Origin: Proteobacteria bacterium UBA7420
GTDB taxonomy: Bacteria > Pseudomonadota > Gammaproteobacteria > Magnimaribacterales > D2472
Length of the DNA stretch: 32,732 nt
Assembly (NCBI GenBank): GCA_002469975.1
Contig: DKMG01000007.1
Location: forward strand, 1-32,732
Reading direction: 5' to 3'
Part shown: piece by piece, positions 22,796 to 31,152 of the stretch
Position numbering within the stretch: position 1 is the stretch's first letter
Layout of the letters: each line of letters begins with the position of its first letter
The notes under the pieces: generated by a model
What the model was told of the DNA's origin: nothing
What the model saw: the letters and a program-made list of their open reading frames with translations, nothing else
Database searches by the model: none
Made by a program: the position numbers and the translations under genes

Positions 22796-24799
22796 ATGAT
22801 TCAAATAAATTCAACCCTAGTCAACAACTTAACTGTATTAGGTTTGGTATTTTTGCTCAATGCGTGTGTCAGTACCAATAATACCGCACGCTCAAACTCC
22901 AGTGACTATGATGTCCAAATTCATAGAGATTTTTGGGGCATCCCTCATATTAAAGGTAAAACAGATATTGATGTGGCCTTTGGCATTGGTCTGTCACATG
23001 CTGAGGATGCATATGATGATTTAACTGAGCTTATGCCTCTCTACAGAGGCAATAATGCCGTGGCCAATGGTTTAAAGAATATTGAGACTGATTACCTGGT
23101 CAGACTTTTAAAGGTTCACACCAAAGTCAATGAGGTCGCTAAAAAACAGTTATCACCTCAGATACTAGCTATGGCTAAAGCCTATGCAGATGGAATCAAT
23201 GAATTTGCATTTAATAATCCTGGTAAGGCTAATTTAGCTCTGCATCCTATTATCGCTGAGGATGTGATTGCAGGCTCTTATATTCAACATTTATTCTTTG
23301 CTGGCCTAGATAGAGATCTTGCTCAGATTAGCCGCATTGAAAGCAACTCAATTCCTACTGGCTCCAACGCCATAGCTATTAATGGCTCAAAAACTATCTC
23401 TGATTCTTCTTTTTTATTGATCAATTCTCATCAGCCGCTGGCAGGCCCAGTGGGATGGTATGAGTTAAATGTAGAAAGTGAGACGGGGTGGAAGGCGCAT
23501 GGCGGAAATTTTCCTGGATCATTTTTAATTAACGTTGGATTTAATGCCAGTGTTGGATGGGGCGCAACAGTAAATAGGCCTGACGTGCTAGACATATTTC
23601 AATTAACAGTGAATCCAGCTAACGAAAATGAATATTTGCTTGATAATGAATGGGTGCCCTTCGAGATAGAAGAAGACTACCTAGAATTTAAGATACTTGG
23701 TTTCTTGAAACTAAAGACAAAGCAAAAGTTTAGATATTCTCAATTTGGACCCGTGTTAGAGATAAATAAACAATTTTTTGCTCTCAAACATTCAACAGAA
23801 AATTCATTTCGTGAAATTGAGGGCTGGTATCAACTCAGCAGAACTAACAATGTATTTGAATTTGAGCAAGTGTTAGCTCAGAGAAAAATTCCTAGCTTTA
23901 ATTTTGTAGTTATGGACTCTATGCAAAATATTGGTTATTTTTACAATGGAAGGATTCCCCATAGAGCTGATGCTAAGTTAGCCAAAAATATTATTAGTGC
24001 CTCAACCTTAAAGCATGCCTGGTCTGATAAAAAATTAGTGTCTGATCTACCAGTCTTTATTAACCCAGCCAATGGTTGGATTCAGAGCACTAATCAAAAT
24101 CCTTATGCGGTCATGGGAAGTTATTCCCTTGAATACAAAGCTCCTAAAAAACATGTTGCATATGAGCAACGATTAACAAATCGATCTCATGTTGCAAATG
24201 AGCTTTTAGATTCATTGGAACCAATAGATCTTAATCAGTTTATTGAGATAAAGTTTAATAATTCTTATTCCAAAAATTCCAGACAGTTTTTATTTCTAAG
24301 TTCAATTGCAAGCAATGATCCTGCAATACAAAATTTAATAACGAAGTGGGACAGAAGCACTGATCAAAATAATGAATATGCAGGACTCGGCGTCTGTTTG
24401 ATGGCTCAAGAGTGGATCTCGGAAATGAACTCTCAGTCCACTCCAAGTTATCAAACAGTCAAGGCGTCTTGTGATGATCTCTTTAAAACAATTGGTCGGG
24501 CGCCTAGCGAAAGGTGGGCCGCCATGAATACAATTAGTCGTAGAGATAGGTCCTATGGTATGCAAGGCTCCGTAGATACTCTGCGAGCAGTTTACGGGAC
24601 TCCCAATAAAGAAACCAAAAGCCTAGATATGTCTGGAGGCGATGGCCTTTTTTATATCATGGCAGAACAAAAGGATGGCAGAACAATTTACGGAATGCAT
24701 AATTTTGGTGCATCCAGAAATCCTGAATCAGTCCATTACTCAGATCAAGTCTTCCTATTCAGTAAAGAAGCTTTGCGGTATGTGCCTGAAAACCTCTAA
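22796..24799 (+). CDS. penicillin acylase family (Ntn hydrolase) lipoprotein
   Basis: Relatives of this family hydrolyse amide bonds in penicillins, N-acyl-homoserine lactones or other acyl amides; the substrate here is unknown. From ATG 22796 it has 667 residues; a GTG one codon upstream is possible. A hydrophobic signal ends in the lipobox-like LLNAC with Cys24, suggesting a lipoprotein. The alpha-like region begins VQIHRDFWGIPHIKG. The predicted autocatalytic cleavage lies before Ser190 (PTGSNAIAINGSK), the nucleophile. Support also comes from the beta-subunit landmarks NSHQPL, NVGFNASVGWGATVNRPD and the late MSGGDGLFYIM. It stands alone on the plus strand. Its stop overlaps the convergent prpD stop by 4 nt. 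Confidence 0.9.
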   Translation: MIQINSTLVNNLTVLGLVFLLNACVSTNNTARSNSSDYDVQIHRDFWGIPHIKGKTDIDVAFGIGLSHAEDAYDDLTELMPLYRGNNAVANGLKNIETDYLVRLLKVHTKVNEVAKKQLSPQILAMAKAYADGINEFAFNNPGKANLALHPIIAEDVIAGSYIQHLFFAGLDRDLAQISRIESNSIPTGSNAIAINGSKTISDSSFLLINSHQPLAGPVGWYELNVESETGWKAHGGNFPGSFLINVGFNASVGWGATVNRPDVLDIFQLTVNPANENEYLLDNEWVPFEIEEDYLEFKILGFLKLKTKQKFRYSQFGPVLEINKQFFALKHSTENSFREIEGWYQLSRTNNVFEFEQVLAQRKIPSFNFVVMDSMQNIGYFYNGRIPHRADAKLAKNIISASTLKHAWSDKKLVSDLPVFINPANGWIQSTNQNPYAVMGSYSLEYKAPKKHVAYEQRLTNRSHVANELLDSLEPIDLNQFIEIKFNNSYSKNSRQFLFLSSIASNDPAIQNLITKWDRSTDQNNEYAGLGVCLMAQEWISEMNSQSTPSYQTVKASCDDLFKTIGRAPSERWAAMNTISRRDRSYGMQGSVDTLRAVYGTPNKETKSLDMSGGDGLFYIMAEQKDGRTIYGMHNFGASRNPESVHYSDQVFLFSKEALRYVPENL

Positions 24800-26256
24800 A
24801 AAGAATTTGTGTCTACGGCAAGCATTGCCTGAAAATCTAAAACACTCATAGCCTCTAGAGATTGTTGGTCTAAGCATTTAACAAGAATGCTTTCAGCAGT
24901 TGACTCATCAAAGCTCTTGAGTAGATTAGTTTTAAATTTTTGCTCTAAGACTGGTATGCCCTCTTCTCTTCTTCTTTTGTGCCCAATTGGGTACTCGACT
25001 TCTACAATATCTGTGGAAGAACCGTCATTAAAGAAAATTTGGATTCTATTAGCAATTGATCTTTTGTCGGCTTCAAGATATTCCTGTGTGTATCTTGCAT
25101 CTTCCTGGATAGTCATCTTTTCTCTCAATGCGTCAACTCTTGGGTCTGCTGCTACATCATCCTCATAATGCTCTGCAATCAAATCACCATGAATCAAACC
25201 TATGGCAATCATATATTGCAGACAGTGATCTCGATCTGCAGGATTATTTAAAGCCCCAGATTTAGAAATAATTCTAATAGCCGACTCATGGGTGGTGACT
25301 TCAATATTGGCAATATCGTCAAGTCTATCAATAATTTGAGGATGCAGGGTCACAGCAGCCTCAACAGCTGTTTGAGCATGAAATTCTGCAGGAAAACTAA
25401 TCTTAAACAGCACGTTCTCCATGACATAGGTTCCAAGGGGTTGGCTTAAAGCAAGTTTTTTTCCGCCAAATGATACATCTTCAAAACCCCAAGTGGGTGC
25501 AGACAGAGCCCCTGGATAACCCATTTCTCCAGATAATGTAATAAGCGCTAATCTCACTGCTCTGCTTGTTGCATCACCAGCTGCCCAGCTTTTTCTGGAG
25601 CCTGCATTAGGTGAGTGACGATATGTTCTTAGACTTTGGCCATCTACCCAGGCTTGACTGACTGCATCAACAATTTGGTTTGTCGTTCCACCAAGTAATT
25701 TTGTTACCACTGCTGTTGACGCAACTTTAACAAGAACAACGTGGTCTAAACCCACTCTATTAAAACTATTGGTAAGTGCTAAAACCCCTTGAATCTCATG
25801 AGCCATAATCATGCACTCTAAGACATCTCTCATGGTTAAAGGGTCTTTTCCAGATGCTACATTTTCTTGGGATACATAATCTGCTATGGATAAAATGGCA
25901 CCTAGGTTATCTGATGGATGCCCCCACTCAGCAGCTAGCCAAGTATCGTTATAGTCCAACCAACGAATAATACAGCCAATATCAAAAGCACCTTTAACTG
26001 GGTCTAATAAAAAATTAGTGCCAGGAACTCTCACGCCATGAGGAACAGTAGTGCCTGGAACAATGGGTCCAAGCATTTTTGTGCATGCTGGAAATGTTAG
26101 TGCTAAAAGTCCACATCCTATGGTATCTATCAAGCAGTTTCTTGCTGTAGACAAGGCTAGCTCTGAATTAACATCCTGAGTTGACACGTAATCTGCTATT
26201 TGGACAAGCAAAGAATCTGGATCAGGCCTTACATTTACCTCTACATTATTTGACAT
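24796..26256 (-). CDS. prpD: 2-methylcitrate dehydratase
   Basis: Dehydrates 2-methylcitrate to 2-methyl-cis-aconitate in the methylcitrate cycle for propionyl-CoA. It is 486 residues (E. coli 483) and matches PrpD over its length: LLGPIVPG-like KMLGPIVPGTTVPHGVRVPG, RWLDYNDTWLAAEWGHPSDN, AHEIQG, NSFNRVGLDHV, AWVDGQSLRTYRH, KISFPAEFHAQTAVEAA and EYPIGHKRRREEG. It is an MmgE/PrpD-fold enzyme with no Fe-S cluster. AGGGAG lies 6 nt before ATG 26256. It follows prpC with 3 nt between them and is convergent with the acylase gene. Confidence 0.96.
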   Translation of the reverse strand: MSNNVEVNVRPDPDSLLVQIADYVSTQDVNSELALSTARNCLIDTIGCGLLALTFPACTKMLGPIVPGTTVPHGVRVPGTNFLLDPVKGAFDIGCIIRWLDYNDTWLAAEWGHPSDNLGAILSIADYVSQENVASGKDPLTMRDVLECMIMAHEIQGVLALTNSFNRVGLDHVVLVKVASTAVVTKLLGGTTNQIVDAVSQAWVDGQSLRTYRHSPNAGSRKSWAAGDATSRAVRLALITLSGEMGYPGALSAPTWGFEDVSFGGKKLALSQPLGTYVMENVLFKISFPAEFHAQTAVEAAVTLHPQIIDRLDDIANIEVTTHESAIRIISKSGALNNPADRDHCLQYMIAIGLIHGDLIAEHYEDDVAADPRVDALREKMTIQEDARYTQEYLEADKRSIANRIQIFFNDGSSTDIVEVEYPIGHKRRREEGIPVLEQKFKTNLLKSFDESTAESILVKCLDQQSLEAMSVLDFQAMLAVDTNSF

Positions 26257-26259
26257 CTT

Positions 26260-27381
26260 TTACTCCCTATCTTCAAGATCTACCCAAACAGAGCTTTCAG
26301 GACCCGTGTAGTCTGCGCTTGGTCTAATAATTCTATTGTTGGCTCTCTGCTCCATGCAATGAGCAGTCCAGCCTGTCACACGAGACATCACAAAAATTGG
26401 AGTAAATAGCTTGGTAGGAATGCCAAGATAAAAATATGCAGATGCATGGAAAAAATCAGCATTTGGAAATAATTTTTTTTCATCCCACATCACCTTCTCT
26501 ACTTCCTCTGAGACTTGGTACAAAGAATCATCTCCATACACAAGGGACAGTTCTTTTGAGAACTCTTTAATAACAGCATTGCGAGGATCGCGCTCTGAAT
26601 ATATTGCATGACCAAAACCCATGATTTTGCCTTTATTAGCTAGCATATCTAATATCTTTTCTCTGGCCTCATCTCTAGTGGTCCAATTCTCAATCATCTC
26701 CATTGCGGCTTCATTAGCGCCTCCATGCAAGGGTCCCTTTAGAGATCCAATGGCCGCAACGACGCAAGAAAAAATATCAGACATAGTGGATGCACAGACT
26801 CTAGCTGTAAATGTTGATGCGTTGAATTCATGTTCAGCATAAAGGACCAGGGATGCATCCATCACTCTTCTATGCAAGTCTGATGGCGTTTTACCGTGAA
26901 GAATGTGCAAGAAATGGCCGGCCATGGTCTCCTCATCATTGATCAAGCTAATCTCCTCATTCTCATGAGTAAATTTATACCAATATGTGACAATCGATGG
27001 CATGGTCGCAACCATTCTATTAATTGAATGCATCTGATTGTCTATGGAATCTTCTGGCTCGAGGTTGCCTAACATGGAGCAACCCGTTGCCATGACTGCC
27101 ATCGGATGGGCTGAGCCAGGTATCTCTCTAAGAACTTTCTTCAAAGAGTCCGGAAGATCTCTTTGGCTTTTTAATAAGTTTTTATACTCAGCTAACTCTG
27201 ATGCGTTAGGTAACTTGCCATACAGCAAAAGATAAGCAACTTCTTCAAAGGTCCCCTTCTCAGCTAAAGTCTCAATTTTATGGCCTCGATAAGCTAACCC
27301 TTCTTCCTGCCCAACCGTACATAGAGAGGTTTCTCCTGCTACTTGCCCACGTAAACCCGCGCCTTCTAGTTTCTTTACCAT
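26260..27381 (-). CDS. prpC: 2-methylcitrate synthase
   Basis: Condenses propionyl-CoA with oxaloacetate. From ATG 27381 it has 373 residues and starts MVKKLEGAGLRGQVAGETS. The frame extends 11 codons further into prpB, but AAGGGG lies 10 nt before ATG 27381 and the length fits better. Citrate synthase-type catalytic residues are His219 (GPLHGGANE), His258 (GFGHAIY) and Asp309 (PNADFF). Placement between prpB and prpD, rather than sequence alone, separates it from ordinary citrate synthase. The start lies just past the prpB stop. Confidence 0.94.
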   Translation of the reverse strand: MVKKLEGAGLRGQVAGETSLCTVGQEEGLAYRGHKIETLAEKGTFEEVAYLLLYGKLPNASELAEYKNLLKSQRDLPDSLKKVLREIPGSAHPMAVMATGCSMLGNLEPEDSIDNQMHSINRMVATMPSIVTYWYKFTHENEEISLINDEETMAGHFLHILHGKTPSDLHRRVMDASLVLYAEHEFNASTFTARVCASTMSDIFSCVVAAIGSLKGPLHGGANEAAMEMIENWTTRDEAREKILDMLANKGKIMGFGHAIYSERDPRNAVIKEFSKELSLVYGDDSLYQVSEEVEKVMWDEKKLFPNADFFHASAYFYLGIPTKLFTPIFVMSRVTGWTAHCMEQRANNRIIRPSADYTGPESSVWVDLEDRE

Positions 27382-27382
27382 T

Positions 27383-28264
27383 TTACTTGTTCCCCTTTCT
27401 TGAAAATAATTCATCGAGTTTTTGCTCGAAAGAATGATAGTTTAAATATTCATACAGCTCATCGCGAGTTTGCATAAGTTCGATTGATTTTTTTTGAGTG
27501 CCATTGGCTGCAATGTCTTTATAAACAGACTCAGCAGCTTTATTCATAGCCCTAAATGCTGAAAGTGGAAATAGCATGATGTCAACGCCCGCAGTCGCTA
27601 GTTCCTCGGCTGTAAACAGTGGAGTTTGACCAAACTCAGTAATATTAGCCAAGACGGGAACCTTTAAAGCATCTTTGAGACTTCGGTAATCTTCAAGGCT
27701 ATTTACTGCCTCTAGAAATAATCCATCAGCTCCAGCTGCTATGTATTCTTCACAACGTTCAATCGCGCCGCTCATGCCCTCATTCGCAAAAGAATCTGTT
27801 CTTGCCATTATAAAAAAGCTCTCGTCCGTTCTGCCGTCTACAGCAGCTTTAATACGATCACTCATTTCAATTTTATCCACCAGGCTCTTGTTAGGCCTAT
27901 GGCCGCATCTCTTCTGTGCGACTTGGTCTTCAATGTGAACTGCAGCAACATCAGCCGCAATCATCTCTTTGATTGTCCTGGCAATGCTAAATGCACCACC
28001 AAAACCAGTATCAATATCAAGTAAAAGAGGTAGATCAGTTGTTTGAGTGATTCTTCTAGCATCTTCCACAACATCATTTAAGGTAGTAATGGCCAGATCA
28101 GGCAATCCAAAAGAAGCATTCGCAACACCAGCACCCGAGAGATATAGAGCTTTGTGACCGGCAGATTCCGCCATTTTTGCACAATATGCATTGACTGCAC
28201 CAACAACCAAAAGAGGATTGCTGTCAGCAATAGCCTGTCTAAATTTTTTGCCTGGGGTATTCAT
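27383..28264 (-). CDS. prpB: 2-methylisocitrate lyase
   Basis: Cleaves 2-methylisocitrate to pyruvate and succinate, the last step of the methylcitrate cycle. It is 293 residues. The isocitrate lyase/PEP mutase family barrel is shown by GAVNAYCAKMAE and YLSGAGVANAS near 42-52. Metal-binding aspartates lie in LLDIDTGFGG (Asp83, Asp85), followed by HIEDQ. The catalytic loop KRCGH is at 118-122 with Cys120. It is first of prpB-prpC-prpD and lies 39 nt after queH. No prpR activator gene is seen nearby. Confidence 0.96.
   Translation of the reverse strand: MNTPGKKFRQAIADSNPLLVVGAVNAYCAKMAESAGHKALYLSGAGVANASFGLPDLAITTLNDVVEDARRITQTTDLPLLLDIDTGFGGAFSIARTIKEMIAADVAAVHIEDQVAQKRCGHRPNKSLVDKIEMSDRIKAAVDGRTDESFFIMARTDSFANEGMSGAIERCEEYIAAGADGLFLEAVNSLEDYRSLKDALKVPVLANITEFGQTPLFTAEELATAGVDIMLFPLSAFRAMNKAAESVYKDIAANGTQKKSIELMQTRDELYEYLNYHSFEQKLDELFSRKGNK
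27392..27397 (-). promoter_or_regulatory. Shine-Dalgarno deciding the prpC start
   Basis: AAGGGG on the minus strand, inside the prpB 3' end, is 10 nt before ATG 27381. It supports that start over the longer frame beginning at 27414. Confidence 0.6.
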
Positions 28265-28303
28265 TCGTGAGTATTGTACTTTGCAGAGGCAGTGTTTCCC
28301 AAA

Positions 28304-28966
28304 TTAATTATAGAATTTAATTCCTCTAATAATTCGATCTTTGTTGTTGGCTTGTCGCCATTTGTTAGTATCTCGAAGGCTGTAGACGCATCCACAATAC
28401 TCCTGCTGATAAAATTCTTCTCGCTTAGAAATCTCAATCATGCGAGCTGCGCCGCCCTTTTTTCGCCAATTAAAGTCCCAATATTGCACATCCTTATATC
28501 TGTCCGCTGCTTTATGACCAGAGTCATTGATTTGGTTCATGTCTTTCCAGCGAGAGATGCCTAGAGTTGTAGCGTAAACCTTAAAATTATTTTCTTGAGC
28601 GAATAAAGCGGATCTTTCAAATCTCATATCAAAACATTGTGTGCATCGGGCGCCTCGTTCCGGCTCATCCTCAAGACCCTTGATTCTTTCAAACCAATTA
28701 TCTTTATCATAATCAGCGTCAATAAAATTAAATCCTAACTTGTCGCAAAACCTCTTATTTTCATCCTTGCGAATCTCATACTCTTCTTGAGGATGAATGT
28801 TAGGGTTATAAAAAAATACTGTAGTTTTAATTTCTGAAATGGCAACAGCCTCCATAATCTCTCCCGCACAGGGAGCGCAGCAACTATGCAGCAGTAACTC
28901 CTTTTCTCCTCCAGGTAACTCAAGCTCTGGTCTTGAATAATTTTCTACAGAAAAAGGATTGCTCAT
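28304..28966 (-). CDS. queH: epoxyqueuosine reductase QueH
   Basis: Reduces epoxyqueuosine in tRNA to queuosine, as a non-orthologous alternative to QueG. It is 220 residues (DUF208 family). The cysteine sets match QueH: Cys29-Cys30 and Cys33 (HSCCAPCAGE), Cys108 and Cys111 (RCTQCFDMR), plus Cys191 and Cys193 (YCGCVYS). These would bind a [4Fe-4S] cluster and an adjacent metal. ATTLGISRWKDMNQIN and the GGAARMIEIS region are also conserved. Q modification acts on tRNAs with GUN anticodons, including the tRNA-Asn at the left edge. The start overlaps the thrH stop by 4 nt. Confidence 0.95.
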   Translation of the reverse strand: MSNPFSVENYSRPELELPGGEKELLLHSCCAPCAGEIMEAVAISEIKTTVFFYNPNIHPQEEYEIRKDENKRFCDKLGFNFIDADYDKDNWFERIKGLEDEPERGARCTQCFDMRFERSALFAQENNFKVYATTLGISRWKDMNQINDSGHKAADRYKDVQYWDFNWRKKGGAARMIEISKREEFYQQEYCGCVYSLRDTNKWRQANNKDRIIRGIKFYN

Positions 28967-29571
28967 GCGCGTGATTGATTTGCCATCAAGGCCACTTGAA
29001 GATCTTGATAGCTTTGAAAGCTCAGAATATCTGGAAAGGAGCTTGAAATACTTTCTGGTGCATTGATAAAAAAGCTGTGGTCTGCCACTTCGAACATTTG
29101 AGTGTCGTTATAGGAATCTCCTGCTGCCAAACACTTGTAACCCATGGCTTGAAAACCAAGGATGGCTTGTTTTTTTGCCTGAGAATGCCTGAGTTTATAA
29201 CCAAGAATATTTCCTTCGCCATCAACATTAAGGGTATGGCATAAAAGCAATGGATGGCCCATTTTCTCCATCAAAGGGAAGGCAAATTCATGAAAAGTAT
29301 CAGACAAGATCACGACTTGAAAGTGCTTTCTAATTTCTTGAAGAAAATCTAAGGCACCTTCAAGTAGGTCTAATTTTTTTGCAGCAACCAAGACATCTGC
29401 CAGTTTAAGATTATGCTTCTTCATAATTCCAAGACGATAATCCATTAAATCAGCATAAGATGGTATGTCTCTAGTTGTTTTATTTAGCTCATCTAAGCCC
29501 GTATCAAGGGCAACTTGCTCCCATATCTCTGGAGTGAGAGTGCCTTCCATGTCAAAACAAACAATATCCAT
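28963..29571 (-). CDS. thrH: HAD phosphatase ThrH-like (phosphoserine phosphatase/homoserine phosphotransferase)
   Basis: ThrH of Pseudomonas dephosphorylates phosphoserine and can transfer the phosphate to homoserine. From ATG 29571 the product has 202 residues, close to the ~205 of ThrH. The frame extends 29 codons upstream, but AGGA lies 6 nt before ATG 29571, and the HAD motif would otherwise be too far in. HAD motif I is FDMEGTLTPE (Asp8, Glu10), motif II is ILSDTF, and motif IV is AAGDSYNDTQM. The ThrH signature TTRDIPSYADLM is present. It lies 1 nt after the 5'-nucleotidase stop and overlaps queH by 4 nt. Confidence 0.9.
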   Translation of the reverse strand: MDIVCFDMEGTLTPEIWEQVALDTGLDELNKTTRDIPSYADLMDYRLGIMKKHNLKLADVLVAAKKLDLLEGALDFLQEIRKHFQVVILSDTFHEFAFPLMEKMGHPLLLCHTLNVDGEGNILGYKLRHSQAKKQAILGFQAMGYKCLAAGDSYNDTQMFEVADHSFFINAPESISSSFPDILSFQSYQDLQVALMANQSRA

Positions 29572-29572
29572 G

Positions 29573-30466
29573 CTATTTCCTATTTTTAATTCCAAATGGT
29601 ACATGAGCTGAAGTAACTTTTGCAGACGCATCATCAATATTTTGCTGTTGGTCATCAAAGAAAATATCTGCTTTAAATGATTGTAGAAACTCTGCTTTAT
29701 TCATTCCTCCTAGGAAAAGAGATTCGTCAATTCGCACGCCCCATTTTCTTAAAGTTTTAATTACCCTCTTGTGGGAAGGCGCAGACCTTGCGGTAACCAA
29801 TGCAGTCCGTATAGGGCATTCATCTGAATTCAATTCAGATTGCAGTTTATTGAGCTCAACTAAGAATGATTTAAAGGGGCCGGCCTTTAGCATGGATTTC
29901 TTTTTGCGCTCATTGTCCATAAAAGCCTGCAAGCCTTCTGCTGCAAATATTTTTTCAGACTCATCAGAGAAAATGACTGAGTCCCCATCAAAAGCTATTC
30001 TTAGTAACTCATCAGATTTTTTAGATTTTTTAGCTTTAGACGGGATAATCCTGGCTGACGGCACACCATTTTCAATAGCCATTTGAACGTCACCTTTGCT
30101 GCTAGATAAAAACAAGTCAACCCCAAAGGCTTTAACATACTTGTATGGACTTTCTCCGCCACAAAAAACAGCTCGGCTAATTTTTAATTTGTGAGCTTCT
30201 ATCGAGTTAAAAACGCGAAGGCCAGTATCAGCTGTATTTCTAGATAGCAAAATAACCTCGACCCTATCTCCGTCATCGTAAAAATTATTAATTTTTAAGA
30301 TCTTGGTGACCAGATTAAATGCTTCACCAGGATCAAGGATCTGATCCTCGTTTTGTATTTGATATTCTCTATAAGCTTCAATGCCCTGTTTTTCAAAGAT
30401 TTGATGACTTTGATTTAAGTCAAAAAGTGCTCTCGAAGATATCCCAACAACCAATTTTGAATTCAT
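29573..30466 (-). CDS. cytosolic 5'-nucleotidase family protein (cN-I-like)
   Basis: Predicted to dephosphorylate nucleoside 5'-monophosphates. It is 297 residues and resembles the 5'-nucleotidase family PF06189, related to eukaryotic cN-I. Visible motifs are SRNTADTGLRVFNSIE at about 75-90, AVFCGGESPYKYV near 99-111, LFLSS near 118, FDGDSVIFSDESEKIF at 159-174 with Asp160 and Asp162, and FFDDQ near the C-terminus. Substrate choice is not predictable. It is first of the run that leads to thrH and queH, and divergent from lexA. The LexA box lies 38 nt upstream of its start, so SOS control is possible but unproven. Confidence 0.85.
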   Translation of the reverse strand: MNSKLVVGISSRALFDLNQSHQIFEKQGIEAYREYQIQNEDQILDPGEAFNLVTKILKINNFYDDGDRVEVILLSRNTADTGLRVFNSIEAHKLKISRAVFCGGESPYKYVKAFGVDLFLSSSKGDVQMAIENGVPSARIIPSKAKKSKKSDELLRIAFDGDSVIFSDESEKIFAAEGLQAFMDNERKKKSMLKAGPFKSFLVELNKLQSELNSDECPIRTALVTARSAPSHKRVIKTLRKWGVRIDESLFLGGMNKAEFLQSFKADIFFDDQQQNIDDASAKVTSAHVPFGIKNRK

Positions 30467-30504
30467 ATTAAATAAGTAAAGTTGCCATTAAAGTTTAAAA
30501 TTCA

Positions 30505-30528
30505 TATACTGTAAAAATATACAGTATA
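30505..30528. promoter_or_regulatory. LexA operator (SOS box) of lexA
   Basis: CTGT at 30509-30512 and ACAG at 30521-30524 are separated by 8 nt, with 9-bp perfect inverted arms (30505-30513 and 30520-30528). It lies 6 nt before the lexA ATG and 38 nt from the divergent 5'-nucleotidase start. This gives lexA the usual autoregulation. It shares the core spacing and the TA-CTGT-N8-ACAG-TA pattern with the umuD operator. Confidence 0.93.
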
Positions 30529-30534
30529 AATATT

Positions 30535-31152
30535 ATGAAAGAGTTAACAAAACAACAGTCAAAAGTTCTAGCTTGTGTAGAAGTTTATCTTAATAAAACA
30601 GGTTTTCCACCAACCAGAGCTGAAATCTGTAAAGAGCTTGGATTTAAGTCACCCAATGCTGCTGAGATGCACTTAAGAGCGCTAGAAAAAAAAGGCTATA
30701 TTGCAATTCAAAGTGGATCCTCAAGAGGCCTGTCAATTGTTAAAAGTCAGCAATCATTTGAACCCGTTAGCGATAGTGTTCCAGTTATTGGTCTAGTTGC
30801 TGCAGGGTCGCCGACTTTGGCCGAAGAAAATATTGAAAAAAGAATTTCATGCGATCCAAGTCTCTTTGCAGAAGGATTTGATTATTTTTTAAAGGTCAAA
30901 GGATTGAGCATGATAGACGCAGGCATTCATGAAGATGACTTGGTGGCTGTTAAGAAGACAACACAGGTTAAAAACGGTGATTTGGTTGTTGTAAGAATTG
31001 AAGACGAGGTGACCTTAAAATACTTTAATCAACAAGATCATCTGCTAGAGCTCATTCCAGCCAATAAAGATTTCTCTACGATTAAAATCGATCTTAGAGA
31101 GCAAGAAGCTTTTGTGGAAGGTAAAAGTGTGGGCTTAATTAGGACTCACTAA
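30535..31152 (+). CDS. lexA: SOS repressor LexA
   Basis: Represses SOS genes and self-cleaves on contact with RecA filaments. It is 205 residues (E. coli 202). The N-terminal winged helix-turn-helix is shown by FPPTRAEICKELGFKSPNAA at 24-43. The cleavage site is Ala90-Gly91 (LVAAGSPTLAEE), the nucleophile Ser125 (VKGLSMIDAG), and the base Lys162 (VTLKYF). ATG 30535 fits the family N-terminus, but no Shine-Dalgarno lies between it and the operator. The stop overlaps the small convergent gene by 4 nt. Two matching operators in the window fit this repressor. Confidence 0.98.
   Translation: MKELTKQQSKVLACVEVYLNKTGFPPTRAEICKELGFKSPNAAEMHLRALEKKGYIAIQSGSSRGLSIVKSQQSFEPVSDSVPVIGLVAAGSPTLAEENIEKRISCDPSLFAEGFDYFLKVKGLSMIDAGIHEDDLVAVKKTTQVKNGDLVVVRIEDEVTLKYFNQQDHLLELIPANKDFSTIKIDLREQEAFVEGKSVGLIRTH

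Noticed and set aside
29572..29658. 29-codon N-terminal extension of thrH
   Set aside because: It lies within the 5'-nucleotidase 3' end. The internal ATG has a Shine-Dalgarno and gives the expected HAD N-terminus.
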